From AEGEAN-183 sp964342745 (GTDB lineage: Bacteria; Pseudomonadota; Gammaproteobacteria; Magnimaribacterales; Magnimaribacteraceae): DNA of 64,000 nt. The DNA lies in contig CAYFFW010000001.1 in NCBI GenBank assembly GCA_964342745.1, forward strand, positions 44,315 to 108,314. Direction: 5' to 3'. The notes under the pieces were generated by a model. That model worked only from the letters and a program-made list of their open reading frames with translations, was not told the origin of the DNA and searched no databases. Below, one piece after another: positions 24,741-35,500 of this stretch (positions within the stretch are counted from its first letter, which is position 1; every line of letters starts with the position of its first letter). Both the position numbers and the translations under genes were made by a program.

Positions 24741-25934
24741 ATGGCTGAAGCAGTAATAGTTGATAGTGTTAGAACTGGTCTAGCAAAATCATTTAGAGGT
24801 GGCTTTAATCAAACAAGAGCGGATAACATGACGGCCCATCTAGTTGATTCATTAATGGATAGAAATCCTGAAGTGGAACCTTCCGCAGTTGAGGACATGA
24901 TATTAGGTTGCGGTGCGCCAGAAGGTGCTCAAGGTCATAATATTGCTAGGAATGTAGCAGTATTATCAAAGCTTCCTATAGAAGTTGGAGGCACTACTGT
25001 AAATAGGTATTGCTCTTCAGGTCTGCAGACTGTAGCTATGGCAGCTACTCAAGTACAAAGCGGGTTTTCGGATTGTATTATTGCGGGAGGAGTAGAATCA
25101 ATAAGTACTACACAAGGTAAAAGCAATACACATATGTATGTCAATGAAAAATTGGCAGAAGAAGCTCCAGGAATTTATCACGCAATGGGAACTACTGCTG
25201 AAACTGTAGCAAAAAGATATGGAGTAACTAGAGAATCTCAGGATGAGTATGCATTATCTAGTCAAGAAAGGTGCGCTAAAGCTCAAGACCAAGGTCTCTT
25301 TGATGATGAGATCATCCCCATGGAAACTAAGATGCTTTTGGTTAATAAGGAAACAGGCGCTGAAAAGGAAGTAGATACTGTCGTCGACAGAGATAATTGC
25401 AATAGACCGGAAACTACTTTGGAAGGTTTATCTAGTCTTAATCCAGTTTTTGATCCAGAGGAAGGATCAGTAACTGCAGGTAATTCTTCGCAACTTTCAG
25501 ATGGAGCATCTGTAACTATGGTTATGAGTGAAGATAAGGCAAATGAACTTGGAATTAAGCCTTTAGCATATTTTCGAGGATTTACAGTTGTAGGCTGCCA
25601 ACCTGATGAAATGGGAATAGGGCCTGTATATTCCATTCCTAAGTTATTGAAATCTGCTAATTTAAGTGTAGGTGATATTGATCTTTGGGAACTTAACGAA
25701 GCTTTTGCATCTCAAGTAGTTTATATCAGGGATCAACTCGGTTTACCTTCTGAAAAGCTAAATGTTAATGGTGGTTCTATTGCAATAGGTCATCCTTTTG
25801 GCATGACTGGTTCTAGACAAGTAGGACATTTGACTAGAGAGCTTAGAAGAAGAGGTGGAAAGTACGGGATAGTAACTATGTGTGTTGGCGGAGGCATGGG
25901 AGCTACCGGTTTATTTGAATCAATACCTGAGTAA
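24741..25934 (+). CDS. Acetyl-CoA acyltransferase (thiolase)
   Basis: A 397-residue thiolase-superfamily enzyme that cleaves or condenses acyl-CoA esters. The acyl-accepting Cys91 is in NRYCSSGLQ, the catalytic His region is GHPFGMTGSRQ, and the second cysteine is in TMCVGGGMGATGLFE. NEAFA is also present. Length is normal. It is preceded by a strong AAGGAG and a likely promoter. With no neighbouring fatty-acid genes, I cannot tell degradative (FadA-type) from biosynthetic (AtoB/PhaA-type) use. The downstream thiL frame is open through its last 50 bases. Confidence 0.92.
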   Translation: MAEAVIVDSVRTGLAKSFRGGFNQTRADNMTAHLVDSLMDRNPEVEPSAVEDMILGCGAPEGAQGHNIARNVAVLSKLPIEVGGTTVNRYCSSGLQTVAMAATQVQSGFSDCIIAGGVESISTTQGKSNTHMYVNEKLAEEAPGIYHAMGTTAETVAKRYGVTRESQDEYALSSQERCAKAQDQGLFDDEIIPMETKMLLVNKETGAEKEVDTVVDRDNCNRPETTLEGLSSLNPVFDPEEGSVTAGNSSQLSDGASVTMVMSEDKANELGIKPLAYFRGFTVVGCQPDEMGIGPVYSIPKLLKSANLSVGDIDLWELNEAFASQVVYIRDQLGLPSEKLNVNGGSIAIGHPFGMTGSRQVGHLTRELRRRGGKYGIVTMCVGGGMGATGLFESIPE

Positions 25935-25941
25935 TTTACAT

Positions 25942-26892
25942 TTGGTTAAAGGTCTCGATACTTTAAACGAGCACCAACTAATTAAGGAATACTTTTCTGA
26001 TGTCGGCTCCGCTTATTTAGCGCAGCATGACATCAGTGTTCCTGTTGGTGATGATGCAGCCGTTTTTAATTCTCCGATAGGTAAGGAAACAGTTATTTCT
26101 GTAGACACCTCAATTGAGGATGTTCATTTTTTTAAGTCTATGCATGCCTCTGATATAGCTTATAGGTCTGTTTCAATTGCTTTAAGTGATCTAGCGGCTT
26201 GTGGAGCACTACCATCTTGGTTTACGTTAGCCATTTCATTAAATCAGATTGATAAAAATTGGTTATCAGATTTTAAAGTTGGTTTAGAGGATATCTCTAA
26301 TGAACTGGAGATACCTTTGATAGGAGGGGACACCACTAAAGGAAATACTTCAATCACAGTTCAAGTTGGTGGTTATATTGATAAAGGCAAAGCAATAAAA
26401 AGAACTGGAGCTAAAGTAGGTGATTCAATATATGTTACTGGATCTATAGGAGAAGCTTCATCGGCTCTTGATGATTTTAAAAAAAATTCTATTGAAACTA
26501 AGGTAAATACAAGATATTCAAGACCAAAAATTAGATTTACTTTAGCTTCTAAGTTAATTGGAATAGCTTCTTCAGCTATAGATGTATCAGACGGCCTATT
26601 TCAAGACCTAGACCATATATGTCAAGCAAGCAAAGTTGGAGCAATGGTAGAATTAAAGAAAATTCCAACTTTCTTAAATCAAGCTCTTTCTATTCAAGAT
26701 ATTAATAGAGGCGATGACTATGAAATTCTTTTTACTTCAAATAAATCGAATAAAGGTAAGATTCTTAAAATTTCTAAAGAAGAAAACATTCCTATAACTG
26801 AAATAGGCCTGGTAACTAAGGGGAATGAGCTCAAAATAAAAACTGGTGAAGGGGAACTAGTAAAAAGTTCTTCAGGTTATCAGCACTTTTAA
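25942..26892 (+). CDS. thiL: Thiamine-monophosphate kinase
   Basis: ThiL phosphorylates TMP to TPP, the active thiamine cofactor. In this frame the conserved N-terminal block is NEHQLIKEYF followed by VPVGDDAAVF, SVDTSIEDVHFF, GGDTTKGN and DVSDGLFQD, all ThiL signatures. The start is uncertain. I propose TTG at 25942, eight bases after the thiolase stop, because family proteins begin only a few residues before the NEHQLI block. An ATG at 25882 inside the thiolase gene would add about 20 residues. It is followed 7 bp later by pgpA, the usual partner. Confidence 0.9.
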   Translation: MVKGLDTLNEHQLIKEYFSDVGSAYLAQHDISVPVGDDAAVFNSPIGKETVISVDTSIEDVHFFKSMHASDIAYRSVSIALSDLAACGALPSWFTLAISLNQIDKNWLSDFKVGLEDISNELEIPLIGGDTTKGNTSITVQVGGYIDKGKAIKRTGAKVGDSIYVTGSIGEASSALDDFKKNSIETKVNTRYSRPKIRFTLASKLIGIASSAIDVSDGLFQDLDHICQASKVGAMVELKKIPTFLNQALSIQDINRGDDYEILFTSNKSNKGKILKISKEENIPITEIGLVTKGNELKIKTGEGELVKSSSGYQHF

Positions 26893-26899
26893 GCCTTAA

Positions 26900-27400
26900 A
26901 TGAGATCAGAAAATTTAAACTTTAAAAACCCGCTTACCTGGTTTGCTATTGGATTTGGTGCTGGTCTTTTTCCAATAGCTCAAGGGACTATAGGAAGCCT
27001 AGTTGCATGTTTATTCTTTTATTTCTTTATTGTCCCTTTCCTTAAACCTTTTGCTTTTATTTTTATCATTTTAATTTATTGTCTTTTGCTTATTTCTAGT
27101 TTCTTTTTTGGTTTATATATTTACAAGAGAACAATGGGAGAAGAAAAAGATGCAAAAACTTTTGTGTGGGATGAGTTTTTAGGAATATGGATCACTTGTT
27201 TTCCTTTGTTCTTCTTTGATTTTACGTGGATCTGGATTCTATTGTCTTTTGTACTATTTCGTGTTTTTGACGTCTGGAAACCTAGGCCAATTAAGTACTT
27301 TGATAAAATGGATAATTCCTTTGGGGTCATGATGGATGATGTCGTAGCTGGATTTATTTCAGCTTCAATTATTTTTATAGCAGTTGAAGTCTTTTATTAA
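26900..27400 (+). CDS. pgpA: Phosphatidylglycerophosphatase A
   Basis: PgpA dephosphorylates phosphatidylglycerophosphate to phosphatidylglycerol in the inner membrane. The 166-residue protein has the family blocks GAGLFPIAQGTIGSL, WDEFLGIWIT, FRVFDVWKPRPI and DNSFGVMMDDVVAG, and about four membrane spans. The acidic residues of these blocks are the catalytic set. Its last 26 bp overlap the 3' end of the convergent dxs gene, so both termination signals must lie inside the opposite gene. Confidence 0.92.
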   Translation: MRSENLNFKNPLTWFAIGFGAGLFPIAQGTIGSLVACLFFYFFIVPFLKPFAFIFIILIYCLLLISSFFFGLYIYKRTMGEEKDAKTFVWDEFLGIWITCFPLFFFDFTWIWILLSFVLFRVFDVWKPRPIKYFDKMDNSFGVMMDDVVAGFISASIIFIAVEVFY

Positions 27401-29264
27401 TCTTTTCGGTTATTTCTTCTTTACTTAAACCTGAACTTACTTTTTGATGGTCTTGACTGCCATGCTCTACAAATTCATCAGAAATTCCGAAATTTAAAAG
27501 AGAAATATTTAGATTATTTTCTGCTAGATATTCAGCTACAGCTGATCCAGCTCCTCCTTTAACAGCATTTTCTTCAATAGTTATTAAAATTTGATACCTT
27601 TCAGATAATTCATTTATTCTTTTATTATCAAGGGGCTTTACAAAATTCATATCTATTAGGGAGGCATTAAAGTCTTTTGATAATTCTGTTGCTAAATCTA
27701 GAGTGCTACCAAAGTTTAAAAAAGCAATCTTCTGTTCTTTGGATTCTTTTATGAGAGTGCTCTTACCAAGTTCCATAGTTAAATTATTTTTTTCTACCTT
27801 AGCTCCAGGGCCAGTACCTCTAGGGTATCGTATTGAAACAGGACCTTTGTAATCAAAACCTGTATTTAGCATCCTCCAGGTAAGATTCTCATCAGATGGA
27901 GTCATAATTATCATGTTAGGAATACACCTAAGATAAGAGATATCAAAAGCTCCTTGATGAGTAGGCCCATCTGAACCAACTAAACCAGCCCTATCAATTG
28001 CGAACATAACATTTAGGTTTTGTAATGCTACATCGTGAATTAATTGGTCATAAGCTCTTTGTAGAAAAGTACTGTAAATAGCCACTATAGGCTTTAACCC
28101 TTCACAGGCCATTCCGGCTGCAAGTGAAACACTGTGTTGTTCAGCAATAGCCACATCGAAGTACCTGTCAGGGTGTTCTTTAGAGAACCTAACTAAGCCA
28201 GACCCTTCTCTCATTGCAGGAGTTATAGCAGTGAGTAAATCATCTTGCTCAGCTTTGAAACATAACCAATCTCCAAATACTTGAGAGTAAGTGGGCATAT
28301 CCTTTACTTGCTCTTTTTGTTTTTTTAGAGGTTTTATTTTATTAATTGCATGATACCCAATAGGGTCATTTTCAGCTGGAGAAAAACCCTTTCCCTTTTG
28401 AGTTATTACATGAAGAAGTTTAGGTCCATCCATATTCTTTAAATCATTTAAGATATTTACCATTGCAACAGTGTCATGGCCATTAATCGGACCTACATAT
28501 GTAAGGCCTAATTCTTCAAATAAAGTTCCTGGAGTAAGTAGACCTTTTGCTTGAATTTCAGCTTTTCTAGCTATCCTGCTTGCAGCAGGTATAAAGCGAA
28601 GTACAGTTTTACCACTTTTTCTAATCTGATTATAAAGAGGGCTTGCCCAAATCTTAGCTAGATAATTTTTAAGCCCACCTACATTTTCCGAAATAGACAT
28701 TTGATTATCATTTAAAACTACTAAGATATTCTCATCTATAGAGCCCGCATGCGATAAGGCTTCATAAGCCATACCGGCTGTCATAGCTCCATCACCAATT
28801 ACAGCCACTATCTCTTTATCTTCTCCTTTCAATTTTGTTGCTGCAGCCATCCCTAGAGCTGAGCTAATAGAAGTACTGGAATGTCCTACTCCGAAACTAT
28901 CGTATTCACTTTCAGATCTAGATGGGAAAGGGGCTAGACCATTAGTTTGTCTAATTGTATCCATAGCTTCTTTTCTACCGGTAATTAGTTTATGAGGATA
29001 GGCTTGATGACCTACATCCCAAATAATTTTATCTTTAGGGGTTTCAAATACATAATGGAGAGCAGTCGTAAGTTCCACCACTCCTAAACCAGCTCCAAAA
29101 TGCCCGCCAGTTTGACCTACACTGTAAAGAAGATATTCTCTTAACTCATCTGAGAATCTTGGAAGATCTTTTTTATCTAACCTTCTTAGGTCTTTGGGTA
29201 AATGAATAGATTCTAATAATTCTCCGTTAGGCCTTTTTATAGGTATTTCTTCGAAGATCTTCAA
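27375..29264 (-). CDS. dxs: 1-deoxy-D-xylulose-5-phosphate synthase
   Basis: Dxs makes DXP from pyruvate and glyceraldehyde 3-phosphate, the first step of the MEP isoprenoid pathway. The 629-residue transketolase-like enzyme shows the TPP motif GDGAMTAGMAYEAL, GHQAYPHKLITGR near the N-terminus, and DRAGLVGSDGPTHQGAFD in the pyrimidine-binding half. The start is TTG at 29264, with AAAAGGA about 10 bases upstream, after ispA. The xseB-ispA-dxs order is typical of gammaproteobacteria. The 3' end overlaps convergent pgpA by 26 bp. Confidence 0.97.
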   Translation of the reverse strand: MKIFEEIPIKRPNGELLESIHLPKDLRRLDKKDLPRFSDELREYLLYSVGQTGGHFGAGLGVVELTTALHYVFETPKDKIIWDVGHQAYPHKLITGRKEAMDTIRQTNGLAPFPSRSESEYDSFGVGHSSTSISSALGMAAATKLKGEDKEIVAVIGDGAMTAGMAYEALSHAGSIDENILVVLNDNQMSISENVGGLKNYLAKIWASPLYNQIRKSGKTVLRFIPAASRIARKAEIQAKGLLTPGTLFEELGLTYVGPINGHDTVAMVNILNDLKNMDGPKLLHVITQKGKGFSPAENDPIGYHAINKIKPLKKQKEQVKDMPTYSQVFGDWLCFKAEQDDLLTAITPAMREGSGLVRFSKEHPDRYFDVAIAEQHSVSLAAGMACEGLKPIVAIYSTFLQRAYDQLIHDVALQNLNVMFAIDRAGLVGSDGPTHQGAFDISYLRCIPNMIIMTPSDENLTWRMLNTGFDYKGPVSIRYPRGTGPGAKVEKNNLTMELGKSTLIKESKEQKIAFLNFGSTLDLATELSKDFNASLIDMNFVKPLDNKRINELSERYQILITIEENAVKGGAGSAVAEYLAENNLNISLLNFGISDEFVEHGSQDHQKVSSGLSKEEITEKINKRLQLL

Positions 29265-29266
29265 AA

Positions 29267-30139
29267 CTAATAATTCCTTTTAGATATAAAACTAGAAAGC
29301 TTTACTAATTTATCAGTATTTCCAGATAAGTTAATTGCTATCTCTTTTGCCTCTAGACACAATTCTTTGGCCCTAATCTTTGAATTTTCCATTCCAATCA
29401 ATTGAGGATAAGTCATCTTGTGTTGTTCGAGGTCTGAACCTTGAGTTTTTCCACTAATCTCAGTAGGTGATTCAATATCAATGATGTCATCACGAATTTG
29501 AAAAGCAAGACCTATTTTTTTACCATAACTTGAAAGAAGGTCAATTTCATTAGCGGCTAATTTAGACAACAAGCCTCCCATCTCTAAGCAAGCTTGTATT
29601 AAGCTTCCAGTTTTTTTACTATGCATTAAATCTAATTCTTCTATCGAAGAAGAATTTTCATTAGTTAAGTCTAGAATTTGACCTCTTACCATTCCTTCTT
29701 GACCACATGCATTGGCCAATAAAGATATCAACTTAACCTTTATTTTGTCTTCTATATCCCTACAACTAGTCAAGGAATTATAGGCTAATGGTTGTATTGC
29801 ATCTCCAGCTAAAATAGCTACGGCTTCTCCATATTTTTTATGACAAGTTGGAAGCCCTCTCCTTAAAGAGTCATCATCCATTGAAGGCAGGTCATCATGA
29901 ATTAGAGAATAACAGTGTATTAATTCTACCGCGCAACTGACTGAATCTTGCGCTACTTCAGATGAAGTTCCTAATTCAGAAGATAAATAAACTAATAAAG
30001 GCCTTAATCTCTTTCCCCCATTTAAAACAGAATAACGTATTGCTTCGCTAAGAATACTTTTATCCTTTGGTAGCAATGATTCTAGAGAAGAATTTATCCT
30101 TATCTCGTAAGGTTTTATCCAACTATTCGAATTAGTCAT
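29267..30139 (-). CDS. ispA: Farnesyl diphosphate synthase
   Basis: IspA chains IPP and DMAPP to geranyl and then farnesyl diphosphate. In 290 residues the first aspartate-rich motif is DDLPSMDDDSLRRG, the second is FQIRDDIIDIE. GGKRLRPLL is near the N-terminus. Length and motifs fit short-chain bacterial prenyltransferases. It overlaps xseB by 8 bp upstream and leaves 2 bp before dxs. Confidence 0.95.
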   Translation of the reverse strand: MTNSNSWIKPYEIRINSSLESLLPKDKSILSEAIRYSVLNGGKRLRPLLVYLSSELGTSSEVAQDSVSCAVELIHCYSLIHDDLPSMDDDSLRRGLPTCHKKYGEAVAILAGDAIQPLAYNSLTSCRDIEDKIKVKLISLLANACGQEGMVRGQILDLTNENSSSIEELDLMHSKKTGSLIQACLEMGGLLSKLAANEIDLLSSYGKKIGLAFQIRDDIIDIESPTEISGKTQGSDLEQHKMTYPQLIGMENSKIRAKELCLEAKEIAINLSGNTDKLVKLSSFISKRNY

Positions 30140-30365
30140 TTTTTAGAGGCTTGGTTTTTAGCTCTCCATCTTCTTCAACTAGTTTTTGGACCTTAAGCTC
30201 AGCTTTTTTTAGTTCTTCTTGGCACTGGCGAGTTAGATTAATCCCTTTTTCAAATGTTTTTAAGGATTGCTCTAAACTAAGATCACCAGACTCAAGGTCT
30301 TCGACAACCTTTTCAAGGTCTTTTATTGCCTTTTCAAAATTTAATGTACTCTTCTTTTCAGCCAT
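30132..30365 (-). CDS. xseB: Exodeoxyribonuclease VII small subunit
   Basis: A 77-residue coiled-coil subunit that binds XseA. The family pattern FEKAIKDLEKVVEDLESGDLSLEQSLKTFEKG is complete and is followed by the usual charged tail. It heads the xseB-ispA-dxs group. No xseA is in this window. Confidence 0.94.
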   Translation of the reverse strand: MAEKKSTLNFEKAIKDLEKVVEDLESGDLSLEQSLKTFEKGINLTRQCQEELKKAELKVQKLVEEDGELKTKPLKND

Positions 30366-30411
30366 AAGGGTTAGAGTTTATCTAATTTTCTAATAAATTT
30401 TTACGTTTATT

Positions 30412-32466
30412 TTAAAAGATGTATTCTAAGCCAAAGTAAATTTGCCTTGGCAAACCAGGAAAATATCTATCACCTCCAAAGGCATTAAAATCTGCACGCT
30501 CTGCATAATCTTTATTTAATAAGTTATGAATTCTTAAAAAATGTAAAAGATTATTCTTGTATGAATAAACAATTCTTGAGTGAATTAAAGTATGTCCTTC
30601 ATATTTGTGAACATTAGCTGCATCAGTGTGGTAAGAACCCATTCTTTCAATCTCAAATTCATATTTTATATCGTTTGTTAACAGATTAAGCCATCTAAGG
30701 TTAAAAAATACCTTGGGTGATGTGTCAACATAATTACCAGAACTAATCTTTTCCCTCATTGACGTTTCAGAAATAAAATCATACTTATGTCTTTGGAAGG
30801 TTCCTGAAAAGGATAAAGAATTCTTTTCATTAAGTCTTAAATTAGAAAACAGTTCTAGTCCTTTATGAAGAGTTGATCCATTGTCTTGGATAAAGTTCTC
30901 TGCATCTCTAAAGATAGAGTTTCTTTTTTTCCCAGAATAAAAGCTTAAAGAGGCTTGTAAATTCTCAACTTCAAACCTTCCCCCGACTTCAAACATGGTA
31001 AGTTTTTCTGAGTCGATATCACCTACAGACTGTTTTTTTTGTAGCCTATATAGTTCGGTCATCTGAGGGGGTCGGAAACCAAGACTGATTTGACCAAATA
31101 ATGTGATAAAACTAAAATTTCTATCTAGCCCTAGTCTAAGACTTGTCTCGTCGAAATTATCTTCTCTATCCGCTGGTCTAGAGTAATAACACCCTCCGAA
31201 ACTGCAAAGAGTTCCATCATCCCTGGTGTTCCCATTCAATATTTTATTATCATAAGAGTAGCCGTTATGTTCTAACCTTAAATCACCAAAGAGAGAAAAA
31301 CCTTGCGATAAAGGTAGGCCCTTGAAGCCTGAAAAAATAGAAATGGATCTTGAATCCACTTCGTAGTCATAGTGAAAACCTTGAGGTCTTACCGCATTAT
31401 TAAATGCAGAGCTTGTGGTTAAGGGGAGCTCTTGAAATTCCTCTAATCTAACCTTAGCAAATTCCATCTGTATTCCTGTAGTCCACTCAGAATTAATCAT
31501 AGAGGTTGAATATAAAGATATGAAGCCTAAACTTTTATGAGAATTACTCTCCACTGGAGTTCCAGGAAGATAATGCTGCATAAATTCCATATGAGTTTTT
31601 CTGAAATAAGGTATAAAAGAAATAGTTCTATCATTTGAATCCCATAATAACTTTAAGTTTGATTTGAGTGATTGAGCATCTCTATAGGCCTCTGGGTTAA
31701 AGTTCTTCTTAGCTGATGAACTATCTTTATAGATATCTTTTCCAGAAATATAACCGGCAGTTTCTTGATTAAGATTTGTTATTCTTAAGTTAAAAGTTGT
31801 GTCTGAGTTAAATAAATTAAATTTATTCTTTAGATGGAATTTTTGTTGATCATAACCAGATTCTTCTCTGAAACCATTATCACTAGAAAATAAATAATTT
31901 ATTCTCCAACTTTCTGAGTCTCCAAAGGAAGACTTTAAATTTTTGTAGTTGTTAGGTCCTATGTTTGATGAAATAGTATTTATGTCATTTACATCTTTAG
32001 AAACTATATTTATGACACCATGCATAGCATTACTTCCATGCCTAGAGCTTGCCGGACCTCTAATTACCTCTAAGTTAGATGCTAATTCTGATTGGGTTTC
32101 AAACAATCCATTTACATTACAAAAACCACTGGGTCTTATAGGAATTCCATCCTCTAAAATTAAGAAAGATCCACACGCCCCTGGACCAGTTAGAACTGGA
32201 GACCTAATTGAAGTTAGGTGCTCTTGACCAGAACCTCTGCTAATCCAGATTCCAGGAATTCTTCCAAATATCTGTTTTGGATGCTGGGCATCAATTAAAA
32301 TTATTTCATCTGAATTTAGACTGTTAGAGGAAACCTCATCTTTCCAGTCTGAAATGCTATCTATTTTTTTAACTTCAATAACTATCTCTTCCTCCGCCTC
32401 AGAGAAAAGTAAAATAGAAAAAAAGAAAATGCTTAGAAAAGAGATCTTCCTCATCCTTCCCATCAT
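30412..32466 (-). CDS. TonB-dependent outer-membrane receptor
   Basis: An outer-membrane beta-barrel receptor taking up a large or scarce substrate. I start it at ATG 32466, 9 bases after GGAG; a TTG at 32481 in the same frame is an alternative. The signal peptide is RKISFLSIFFFSILLFS. The plug domain (LTSIRSPVLTGPGACGSFLI, LEVIRGPASSRHGSNAMHGVINIVS) is followed by a 22-strand-type barrel, with the terminal aromatic LEYIF. At about 684 residues it is typical. No TonB box is obvious; the EEEIVIEV at the start of the mature protein is a possible one. Its ligand (siderophore, vitamin or glycan) cannot be read. Confidence 0.9.
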   Translation of the reverse strand: MMGRMRKISFLSIFFFSILLFSEAEEEIVIEVKKIDSISDWKDEVSSNSLNSDEIILIDAQHPKQIFGRIPGIWISRGSGQEHLTSIRSPVLTGPGACGSFLILEDGIPIRPSGFCNVNGLFETQSELASNLEVIRGPASSRHGSNAMHGVINIVSKDVNDINTISSNIGPNNYKNLKSSFGDSESWRINYLFSSDNGFREESGYDQQKFHLKNKFNLFNSDTTFNLRITNLNQETAGYISGKDIYKDSSSAKKNFNPEAYRDAQSLKSNLKLLWDSNDRTISFIPYFRKTHMEFMQHYLPGTPVESNSHKSLGFISLYSTSMINSEWTTGIQMEFAKVRLEEFQELPLTTSSAFNNAVRPQGFHYDYEVDSRSISIFSGFKGLPLSQGFSLFGDLRLEHNGYSYDNKILNGNTRDDGTLCSFGGCYYSRPADREDNFDETSLRLGLDRNFSFITLFGQISLGFRPPQMTELYRLQKKQSVGDIDSEKLTMFEVGGRFEVENLQASLSFYSGKKRNSIFRDAENFIQDNGSTLHKGLELFSNLRLNEKNSLSFSGTFQRHKYDFISETSMREKISSGNYVDTSPKVFFNLRWLNLLTNDIKYEFEIERMGSYHTDAANVHKYEGHTLIHSRIVYSYKNNLLHFLRIHNLLNKDYAERADFNAFGGDRYFPGLPRQIYFGLEYIF

Positions 32467-32520
32467 AGATTTCAACTCCAAATAAAGGTAACTAGTTTAT
32501 TAAATTAATTTAAATATAGT

Positions 32521-35500
32521 TTAGCTTTGTGTAGATTCTTTGCTAAAAACTTTTCTTTCTGCTTTATTTAAGAAAATTTTAATTTTGCTATAAATATTTT
32601 TAAATGCCTGAGGTACTACTAAAGCACATGGTGTGACGACTAAAGTAAGTACTGTACCCACAGCTAATCCAACAGCTAGAGCTCCAGCCATTTGTTCCCA
32701 GTAACTTGAAATAAAAGAACCTGCTTTAAGAGTTCTGTCTATAAGATCAACACTATATCCCAAGGCAATGGGAAGTAGCCCAGCTATGGTAGTAAAAGAG
32801 GTTAGAAAAACAGGTCTTAATCTTAAAACTGCAGTTCTAAGAGCAATGTCTTTAATATCAATTTCTGGATTATTTCTTTTAAGGACATTAAAAGTATCAA
32901 CTAAAACAATATTGTTATTAACAATAATCCCAGTTAAAGCGATGAAAGCAATTCCAGTTTGCATAGTACTTATAGGTCTACTAAAGATTAATAAAGAAAG
33001 AAACACTCCTCCAAATGAAAGTACAATTGCAGAAAGTATGACAATTGCTTGATAAAAGCTATTAAATTGGGCCACCATCATTATTAACATTAAGAATAAA
33101 GTTAATATGAAAGCATTTACTAAATAGTTAGTTGCTTCTGCGTTATATTTTTCAAATCCCCCATATTCAATTGAGATACCTCTACCCAGGTCAGTCGTTG
33201 ACATCCACTCTTTTATTTGACGCATCTTCTCGGAAACGATAACTCCCTTTTCTTTTTCAGCACTAATTTTATAAACCCTTTTCCCGTTCAATCTCTGGAT
33301 TGTAGTGGTCTCTGGTACAGCCGTTGAGTCTAGGAAACTACTTACAGGAACTAGGCCTGAATTTGTCATAACATTAAGTCTTTCTAACTGATCAATATTT
33401 CTCTCAGATTTTGGAAATCTTACTCTGATATCTAATTCTCTATCCGCATCTAAAGGTCTATATTCACCAACTTTTATTCCACCTGTTACCATTTGAACTG
33501 CAGCACTTACATCATTTGTATTTGCACTTAATTGGGCAGCTTTTGTTTTATCTATATCAAGTTTCCATTCCAGTCCTCTTTTTGGGAGGTCGTTTTCAAC
33601 ATCTATAAGTCCTTCAATCTCATTTTCTATGAATTGGGTAATTTTTTGAGTTGCTCTCACAAGAGATCTAGGATTTTCTCCAAGAACACTAATATCTATA
33701 GCTCGTCCTATTGGAGGACCATGTTTCTCAGATTCTACTTGAACCAAAATTCCTGAATGACCTTTAGTAAGCTCTCTAACTTCATCTAAGATAGCGTACC
33801 CATCTTTACCTGATACCCTTTTATCTTGATCATAATAGTCAGTGGTAATGCTAGCTATACGGTCTGGAGATGAACCCCTTCCGAATCTACTCCGGCCAGA
33901 ACCTGTTCGGGTGTATGAAGTTTCAATTTCCTCAACTTGTAGAACATCTTTTTCTACTTCAAGGGCTAAAGCTAAGACTTCATCAACAGCAAAATTTCCT
34001 CTAGCAGAGATGTTAATGTTGCTGTATTGCGGTGCTACATCAGGGAAATAAACTGTTCCTTTACCGTGATCAGGCCAGATCTTAAAGATAATTAAAAAAA
34101 TCGATAGAATAATTAAAAATATTATTTGAATAGGATGTTTTAGGTAATTAGAGACTCTTCTTGCATAAAATCCTGTAAAACCTTTCAGAGAAGTTGGTTC
34201 ATCAGTTTCTAATTTTCTTACCTGCTCAATTTGTTCTTCAGAACCTCTACCTTTTGCTAGTCCACCAAAGAGGGCACCTAGCACTGGTGCAAAAAATAGA
34301 GCATAAAGAAGCGAACCGCTAAGAACAAAGAAAACTGTTGTAGGCATTTCACGAATAAATGAGCCCATACCACCCCAGAACATCAATGGTGTAAAGGCTA
34401 CCAAAGTGGTGGCAGTTGAAGTAACAACAGGCCAAAACATCCTTTCAACTGCACTGGTATAAGCTTTAATCCTATCCATGCCTTCAGCCATTTTTCTATC
34501 AGCGTATTCTGTAACAACAATAGAACCATCTATTGTCATCCCCATAGAAATAAGCATTCCAAACATGACCATGAAATTAAATTCTTTACCCAATATAGAC
34601 ATAATCATTAATGCAAATAGGTAGCTAAATGGAATGGCCATTCCAACCAACATTGAAGTCCTAAATCCTAGAGCAGCTAAAACAACTATCATGACAATAA
34701 CTACTGCAGTTAAGACATTACCTTCCGTTTCAGAAATCATATCTAAAGCCCAATCGGCATTGTCTCTTGAATAAATAATCTCAACTCCAGGAGGAAAGTT
34801 TCTTTGTTCTATGGCAATAAGCTTTTTAATCTTTTTATTAGTATCTATGACATTTGTGCCACTTCTTTTCTTAATATTTATTGAAACGGCAGGCTTTCCA
34901 TTAATCCTTGCGTAACCCTGTCTGTCTTTGAAAGTTCGTCTTATCTCTGCTACATCAGTTAAAGTTACTACAGAGTTCCCAGATACTTTTATAGGTAATT
35001 TATTAATATCTTCTAAACTATCAAATACACTTGGAACATTAACTTGAAATCTACCTTTACCAGTGTCTTGAGATCCAGCAGGTATAACTCGATTTGCATT
35101 TGAAATAGCTGAGTAGAGTTGACTCATAGAAATGCCATAAGATTCAAGGTCAGATTTTCTAACCAAAGCTTCAAGCATCTCTTCAGGAACACCCTGCAGG
35201 TCTGCTTCTAATACTTCAGGAATAGTCTCAATCTCATCTTGTAGATTTTCAGCGAGCTTTCTTAATACCCTTTCAGAGATTGAATCACTGATTAGGCCTA
35301 CAGTTAATATAGGTTCATCTCTAGTAGAAAATTCTAGAACATTTGGCTCTCTAGTATCTGCGGGTAGTAATGGTCTAATCTCATCTACTTTTACCCTGAC
35401 ATCGTACAGAGCTTTGTCCATATCCCAGTCTTGGTCAAATAAGACTGTCATGAAAGTATAACCAGTGGTTGCAGTTGCTCTAACTTCTTCAACACCTTCT

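Noticed and set aside
25882..25941. Long N-terminus of thiL from ATG 25882
   Set aside because: Those codons overlap the thiolase end and add about 20 residues not seen at the start of other ThiL proteins; TTG 25942 is more consistent with the family.
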